The translations under genes and the position numbers were made by a program. Positions 58,099 through 64,000 of a DNA stretch of 64,000 nt are shown here, in pieces. Under the pieces are notes generated by a model. That model saw only the letters and a list, made by a program, of their open reading frames with translations. It was not told where the DNA came from and made no database searches. Each line of letters starts with the position of its first letter. The first letter of the stretch is position 1. The stretch comes from Areca catechu (taxonomy: Eukaryota > Streptophyta > Magnoliopsida > Arecales > Arecaceae), in NCBI GenBank assembly GCA_021397845.1, contig CM038050.1:147745980-147809979 (forward strand), written 5' to 3'.

Positions 58099-59849
58099 TG
58101 ATGCAGGACAAAGAACAAGAAGCGTATGCGGAAGTAAAATTAAGATTAATTCTTTTTTTTTATTTTTTTTTTATATTTCAGAAATTGGCTTTGATTCAAA
58201 GTAAAGTTAAACTAAGTTGAAGGAAACTAGGTAAGGATTGAAAGCACAATTTAGAAAAACTAGGTTATCAGAGTAGTTCAGAAGTAACGGATCGCTGGGG
58301 GTTGAGAAACTCCCAGACCTAGGGTTTCGCTCTGAACTTTCAACAGGATAGAAATAGAGAGGAGAGATGGGTTACCAACCAAACAGTGATCTTCACAGAA
58401 TTTAGGTGGAAGAACTCTCTCGGGCAGATTGTTGGATCCTCAGATTCGGCTATCTTCGCAATGGATCCTCCAATACTGGTCTCGTGGGTGGGTCGGCTAC
58501 TCCTGGACTCAAGATCTGGGAAGAAGAAAAACAAGTGATGGATTCAAAGACTCGAGAAAGGATTTACCAGTTCGAAGAACTTGAAGGCTGATGTCGCTGA
58601 GATCCGGATTCTCTTGAAGGCTGATTCGACTCCCTCTGGAAAGAGCTTTGGATCTGAAGTATCCAGACTATAGCTGGATGCTGGTGGTCAGCCTGGACTT
58701 GGAGAAAGAGGCCGTGGGAGGTGGAATAGGCTAGGGTTTGGGGGATTGAAGTGGATGGTGGACGGCTAGGGTTTTGGAGTAGAAGTGGCTAACCTAGGGT
58801 TTGGATTTTGGAGATCTCACACCTCCTCAAGGTTCCTGGGGAACCCGGATTTACTCCCTCACGGAGCTCAACACCTGGATGCAAGTGCGGAAGAGAGAAA
58901 ACACAAAGTTTGCTCACAAAAAAATTGGTTTCATTCATCTAATTTTTTTCAAACTTACATGGGGGTTTAATTTATAGGCCATTACAAGAGAGTAGGGTTT
59001 TACATCTTCCCATGTGGGACTAAAGGAGGGGATCTTCAAATTAGGATATCAATCCCTACTCATATGGCCGGCCAATTAATTCCAAAGTTGATTGAAGCTT
59101 CAAAAAGGAAAGTGGGTGGCGCCTCCTTGTCTTGACCTCCAAGAAAATATTTTTTTCCTTCTATGCTTGGCCTTATCTGGAAGTGTTTGGGCGCCTTTTA
59201 ACCTTGCCCTCTAAGAGAAAATTTGTTGCCTTTTATATCTGGCTTTAGTTGGAATGATTAGGGCACCTCCTAACCTTGCTTTTCAAGAGAAATCTCCTTC
59301 CTTCCATGGCTCAACCCTTTTTGGATACCTCATTTTCTTTCTCCCCAAGTTATGGCTCCTTCTAACTTTGTTTTGAGTATTTCTGGCAGGTAATGGGCGC
59401 CCCCTTGAATTTCTCTCCAAGAGAATTTCTTCCCTTTCATAGTTTGGTTCTTTTGGGAAGTCTTGGGCCGCCCCCTTGATTTTGTGGACCCCTGGTGGAT
59501 TTCTCCTCAATTGGCGCATGAAAGAGGGGAGCTGCTATCTGTGGTGTGGGGACCAAAGCCTGCTGGATGGAGATGTGGCGCCCCCTGGACTCAGGAGTAT
59601 GGCTGGGAGTGTGGCGCCCACTTGCTTGACCTTGGTAGAAAATGTAACACCCCAGGTTGAAGCCCTAGTCCACTATTGAGTCAACATGACTCAACAAAAT
59701 AAAAATTGCAGGTAATACAGACTCGAACTAAAATTGAGTTGATCAAGTCAACCCTTATTACAAGCCAAAAATCCTAATTCTTCGGGCAAGGTTAATCAGA
59801 GATCCAGATGGAGCTCTGAAGTCTTCTTCTGAGTCTGGTGCCCGCACCA
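58099..59849 (-). repeat. Chromo-4 5' LTR
   Basis: 1751 bp, nearly identical to 50720-52465. It would hold the promoter of the minus-strand transcript. Confidence 0.93.
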
Positions 59850-60950
59850 CTCTAATTGGGTCCTTAACTGGGTTAGACCTAGGTTTAGTTGAACCGGATA
59901 AAAGAAGATTAATCAAAAGTTGATTAAGGTCTTTCTTTAGAACTATCTAATAGTTAGATTAGTTGATCCGTTCATCTAAAATTGATCCAATTAGTAGCTC
60001 AGTGGATGTCTAAGTCTTTAGGCTAGTCTAATCGAGTCTGGTAAACCGACTAGTGTCGAGGTAGGTTTGGCATTGTGATCATGGTTGTATGAGGCTACCT
60101 CTTTCCTGGCCAACTTGGTTGGTGTCTAGGAAAGATGGTTAATGGCGGATACTCACCCATGATCTCACCTACCTAGCTAGTCGAGTCGACCAGAACTGAT
60201 TGAAAAAGTTCAATGACTCGAGTTAACCCAAGTCACCCAGGTTGATCGGTCTGACTGATCTATAGGTGCCCATGGATCGTTTGTTGATTCATATCAACCC
60301 TCCTGGAATCTGATTGATTCAGTGGGAGGATGATCCATGTCCTTGTCTTTTTCCTCTGTCATAATTAAAAATCCTCTATAATTATTAGGTCCTTAAAAAG
60401 ACTAAGTCAAGGTGTTGACAGTGTCTTAGCGTCCCATTAAGTCAGTTAGAAATGTGTCCACTTGCTTGGTATGCATCGGAAGTTCCAAAGAACGGGTGTA
60501 CATCCGACGACTGGAATTTCTATATGAACGATGATGGTTCAGTGCAACCTCCTTAACGGGACCAGGTGGTCCGGCCAAAGTCGGGCTTGGTCTTTTGTTA
60601 GCTGGAAGCATTGAATTTGTCATTTTAATGGTTGGACCTAACCAGAGACCCGCAATAGGAGGCCCCAAGGCCGATTGGGGTGTTCTCTAGGGCAAAATGA
60701 AATACTGAAAATTGTTTAAGGAAGCAATTGGTTTACGAACCTACCTTTAGGCTCGTATGGGTGGGCCGGCCTAAGTCGGGCTCATGCGAGGCCTATTGGA
60801 TTTCAGTACCCACTTAAAAAAGTGTTTTCATGGATTGGAGTTAGAGGCTACCAATCTTTAAAAATTAGTGGGAGAAACCTTTAGACTAAAGTCCAAGTCT
60901 TTTGGTTAAAATTAATTCATATACTTATGTGGCCTTGTTTTCTTTTCAGA

Positions 60951-62950
60951 TGTCTTCAAATTTATCGCTCCGATCACTTCTCGATAATGAGAAGTTAAAG
61001 GGTCACAACTTCGATAGTTGGTATCGAAGATTGAGAATCGTTCTAGAGCATGAACAGATCCTCTTGTAATAGAGGATCCGGCACCTGAAATCCCTCCCGC
61101 TAATGCACGGAGTGCGGTCAGAGATGCTTATCTGAAGTGGGTCTCTGATCGGACTATTGTCCGTTGCATTATGTTAGCGGTGATGAACGACGAGTTCAGT
61201 CGCAAATTCGAGGAGGCCCAACCTGATGAAATCCTTCAAAAGTTGAAGGAATCCTTCAGCACCCCGGATGATGTAGAACGGTACAAAGTGTCTCGTGCCA
61301 TCTACAACTCCAAGATGCCGAATGGCGGTTCAGTCACTGATCATGTATTGTACATGATCGAGCTGATTGAAAAACTGGGCAAACTCGGATGCCCCTTGCA
61401 CGAGCAGCTCGGCAAGGATGTGATTCTGAATTCGCTTCCCTCCTATCTTGATTTTCTCGATCATTATAGAATGAACAAGCCAGCAGTCAACTACCATGGT
61501 CTTTTGGGGTTGCTGCAGACTTTCGAGAAAGACCACCAACTGAATAAAGGGGTGGTGAATTTAGTGGGAGGAAGTAGAGGTCGTCGTTCCTTTAAGAAAG
61601 GGAAGAAGAAGAAAATAAATAAGAAGGGAAAGGTGCGGAATGCTCCTGGCCCTAGTCAGACCAGGAAGTATAAGGCTGATCAGTCTTCTGTAGAGTGCTT
61701 CTACTGCAAGAAGAAGGGACACTGGAAGAGGAACTGTCCTCTTTATATTGCGTCCCTTGATCCGAACAGGCCGAGAAAGCAGAAGTCTGCTGAACAAGGT
61801 ATTTATATGATAAAACCTTGTAATTACTCAATTGTTGATACTGCTAACTGGGTATTGGATACTGGTAGTCCAATTCATGTTTGTAATTCGTTACAGGGAC
61901 TTCAAGTTAGCAGAAGATTTGAAGATGGAGAACAGTTTCTGAGCGTCAGGAATGGAAATCGTGTTCCAGTACTGGCGGTCGGAGTCCTGCGTCTTGTCTT
62001 TGAGTCATGTACTGTCGAACTAGTCGACTGTCACTATTGTCCTAGTTTCATTATGTGCATAATCTCTGTAGGCCTTTTGGCCAATTATGGTTTTGAACTA
62101 TCAATAAAGGGAGATTTTTGCAATGTTATTTTGAATAACTCTGTGATAATGAAAGCTAGATTAAATAATGGCATATATGTACTATCAAGGCCTGTTAATG
62201 TGATGTACACTTCTAGCAAACGCCCAAGGTTAGATACTGTCAACGATTTGTATCTTTGGCACTGTAGGCTAGGTCATATTAACCAAAATAGGATAAACAA
62301 GATGCGAGGAGATGGACTCCTCGAGGTCAGTGATTCTGAATCACTGCCCACTTATGAATCCTGTTTACTTGGTAAAATGACCAAGTCACCTTTTATTGGA
62401 AAAGGTGAACGAGCTACAGAACTTCTAAGTCTAATACATACTGATATATGTGGACCGATGATAGTTAGTGCTAGAGGAGGATACAAATATTTCATTACTT
62501 TTACAGATAACTTTTTGAGGTTCGGTTATGTCTTTCTAATGAGACATAAGTATGAGTCATTTGAAATGTTCAAACGATACCGTAATGAAGTAGAAAAGCA
62601 AACTGAAAAAAAGTATTAAAACTCTTCGATCTGATCGAGGTGGTGAATACTTATCTGATACTTTTTTAACATATCTTGAGGAGAATGAAATTCTCTCATA
62701 GTGGACTCCTCCAGGAACACCACAGTTGAATGGTGTGTCCGAAAGGAGGAATCGAACCTTATTGGACATGGTTCGATCCATGATGGGTTTTGCAACTTTG
62801 CCGCTTTTCTTTTGGGGATATGCGCTTCAGACAGCCTGTTACTCATTAAATGATGTTTCAAGTAAGTCTGTTGTCTCCACTCCGTATGAGATGTGGACTG
62901 GACGTAAACCCTCAATCTCACACCTTCGGGTCTGGGGTGTCCGGCTTACG
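60951..62950 (+). pseudogene. Copia-G gag, protease and integrase
   Basis: Gag starts at 60951 (MSSNLSLRSLLDNEKLKGHN, then FDSWYRRLRIVLEHEQ). A one-base loss near 61068 produces stops, and the frame resumes as a 482-codon frame at 61171-62619. It contains gag (YMIELIEKLGKLGCPLHEQL), a Lys/Gly-rich stretch, a CCHC knuckle (CFYCKKKGHWKRNCP), protease WVLDTGSPIHVC (intact DTG at 61858-61866), the integrase zinc domain (LWHCRLGHINQNRI ... ESCLLGK) and core Asp (LIHTDICGPM). A frameshift at ~62612 separates the rest (SDRGGEYLSD, then NGVSERRNRTLL with the catalytic Glu). The frame stops again near 62953. Family: Ty1/copia. Confidence 0.92.
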
Positions 62951-64000
62951 TAAAGCGTTTAGACTCAGACAAACTTGGTCCTAGGTCTGATCGATGTTTA
63001 TTCATTGGTTATCCTAAGGAAACCAAAGGGTATTTCTTCTATTTGGAGAATGAACAAAAGGTGTTCGTTGCTCTTAGAGCTATCTTTTTGGAAAAGGAGT
63101 TCCTTGGAGAAGGAACTATAATAGCCTCTAAGATTGAACTTAATGAAGTTCAGCCAATTGAAGAACCTGCACTCTCTAAGGACATCGTAGAACCGGCTGT
63201 GATTGAATCACACCCAGAACCCATTAGGAGATCCGGTAGAATACCGCGTCAGCCAAACAGATACTACGGTTTCTTGGTCCGGGACGGTGATCCCATTGAG
63301 CTCGATGAGAACAATGAGGATCCGATCACCTATATGGATGCACTTCAGAGATCTGACTCTGAGGCATGGCTTGGAGCCATGCGATCCGAAATGGAGTCCA
63401 TGGAAATCAACAATGTTTGGACATTGGTTGATCCGCCTGAAGGTATAAAATCCATCGGGTGTAAATGGATCTTCAAACGGAAAAAGGGCATAGATGGGAA
63501 GGTAGAGACCTATAAAGCCCGTCTGGTTGCCAAGGGGTATCGTCAGCGATATGGTATCGATTATGACGAGACTTCTCCCCTGTGGCAATGCTCAAGTCCA
63601 TTTGGATCATGCTTGCTTTGGCAGCATATTTTGATTACGAGATCTGGTAGATAGATGTCCGAACCACTTTCCTAAATGGGGAGCTGGAAGAAGAGGTGTA
63701 TATGATACAGCATGAAGGGTTCACATCCATAGATGAATCAAAAGTATGCAAGTTGCAGAGGTCCATCTATGGACTCAAGCAAGCGTCTCGAAGATGGAAC
63801 TTACGGTTTGATAGGTATATCAAATCGTATGGCTTCGTTAGGAACGGAGAAGAACCGTGCATCTATAAATGGGTTAATGGTTCTGTGATTATATTCCTAG
63901 TACTGTATGTTGACGACATTCTCTTAATCGGGAATGATGTCGCAACATTACAAGGAATAAAGGTCTGGTTATTATCTCAGTTCTCCATAAAGGACTTGGG
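62951..64000 (+). pseudogene. Copia-G reverse transcriptase (continues past the window)
   Basis: After an integrase C-terminal part (RSDRCLFIGYPKETKGYFFY in another frame) the RT opens at ~63330: AWLGAMRSEMESMEINNVWT, IGCKWIFKRKKGIDGKVETY, ARLVAKGYRQRYGIDYDET. A base lost near 63567 shifts the frame. It continues to SIYGLKQASRRWNLRFD and the catalytic YVDDILLIGND (~63906-63938). RNase H must lie beyond the window end. The RT motifs are typical of copia. Two or more frameshifts make it non-functional. Confidence 0.9.

Larger units (their letters stand above)
50720..59849 (-). mobile_element. Chromo-4: best-preserved Ty3/gypsy chromovirus
   Basis: 9130 bp, TGATGCAG to GCACCA, with perfect TSD ctcta (50715-50719 and 59850-59854). 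LTRs of 1746 and 1751 bp differ at about 30 positions by eye (~2%), so it is probably the youngest chromovirus here. Only two single-base frameshifts (near 55465 and 54475) interrupt gag-pol. Confidence 0.95.
50317..60950 (+). other. Copia-G leader, interrupted by Chromo-4
   Basis: Without Chromo-4 the leader from PBS to the gag ATG is ~1.5 kb (50317-50719 plus 59855-60950). No coding signal was recognised in it. Confidence 0.65.
47891..64000 (+). mobile_element. Copia-G: Ty1/copia element, continues past the window
   Basis: 5' LTR 47891-50302, PBS at 50304, leader, and gag-protease-integrase-RT from 60951. The order integrase before RT defines Ty1/copia. Chromo-4 is inserted in the leader. 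The gag and integrase style looks like the Tork/Angela group, from motif memory only. At least three frameshifts show it is dead. The 3' end is outside the window. Confidence 0.88.

Noticed and set aside
58340..58591. Paired ORFs in both Chromo-4 LTRs (also 50956-51207)
   Set aside because: Identical because the LTRs are duplicates; short and without recognisable domains.

Overview
This window looks like nuclear DNA of a seed plant, from a retrotransposon-dense (probably heterochromatic) region. A monocot would fit, but the sequence alone does not decide it. No intact host gene, tRNA, rRNA or CRISPR is visible. Almost every base can be assigned to LTR retrotransposons nested inside one another. 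Most boundaries were read from TG...CA LTR ends, target-site duplications (TSDs), primer-binding sites (PBSs) and protein motifs. Names such as Tat-1 and Chromo-1 are local labels.

Layout. (1) 1-6106: the 3' part of a Ty3/gypsy Tat-like element, Tat-1 (+). It has a ribonuclease H tail, a second 'archaeal-type' ribonuclease H, an integrase, a 56-bp minisatellite, a long antisense ORF (gORF) and the 3' LTR. (2) 6107-6557: AT-rich spacer. (3) 6558-47890: a second, decayed Tat element, Tat-2 (+). Its gag, protease, RT and RNase H pieces lie at 7669-8968, 22238-23356, 25793-25830 and 37745-39228, separated by insertions. The first is Tat-3 (8974-22232, TSD accat), a non-autonomous Tat derivative that itself holds a Sirevirus-like solo LTR (9172-10513) and chromovirus Chromo-1 (10855-19303, TSD cagtc). 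The next is a copia-type solo LTR (23357-25792, minus). Then comes Chromo-2 (25836-37744, TSD ttcac/ttcat), which carries a small non-autonomous LTR element, LARD-F (32670-35309, TSD cacaa). After these lie a copia-LTR-like stretch (39229-41285) and a truncated chromovirus, Chromo-3 (41286-47263). (4) 47867-47886 is a 20-bp start of the Tat-2 3' LTR, broken by a Ty1/copia element, Copia-G (47891 to beyond 64000, +). Copia-G is split by Chromo-4 (50720-59849, TSD ctcta), the best-preserved chromovirus here.

Function. The chromoviruses (all minus strand) encode gag with zinc knuckle(s), an aspartic protease, RT, RNase H, integrase and a C-terminal chromodomain, and use an initiator-Met tRNA PBS. 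Copia-G has the copia order gag-PR-IN-RT. All coding regions carry stops or frameshifts. Chromo-4 needs only two single-base frameshifts to explain its breaks, but its protease motif is DSE rather than DSG.

The most notable item is LARD-F. Between two ~640-bp LTRs it carries a GC-rich ~1 kb insert that includes a recognisable N-terminal NAC transcription factor motif, which points to capture of a host gene fragment. Also notable are antisense ORFs in two Tat elements, three minisatellites of ~50-57 bp in Tat elements, an array of a 14-bp motif upstream of a TATA box in the solo LTR, and a filler-like duplication at a truncation junction.
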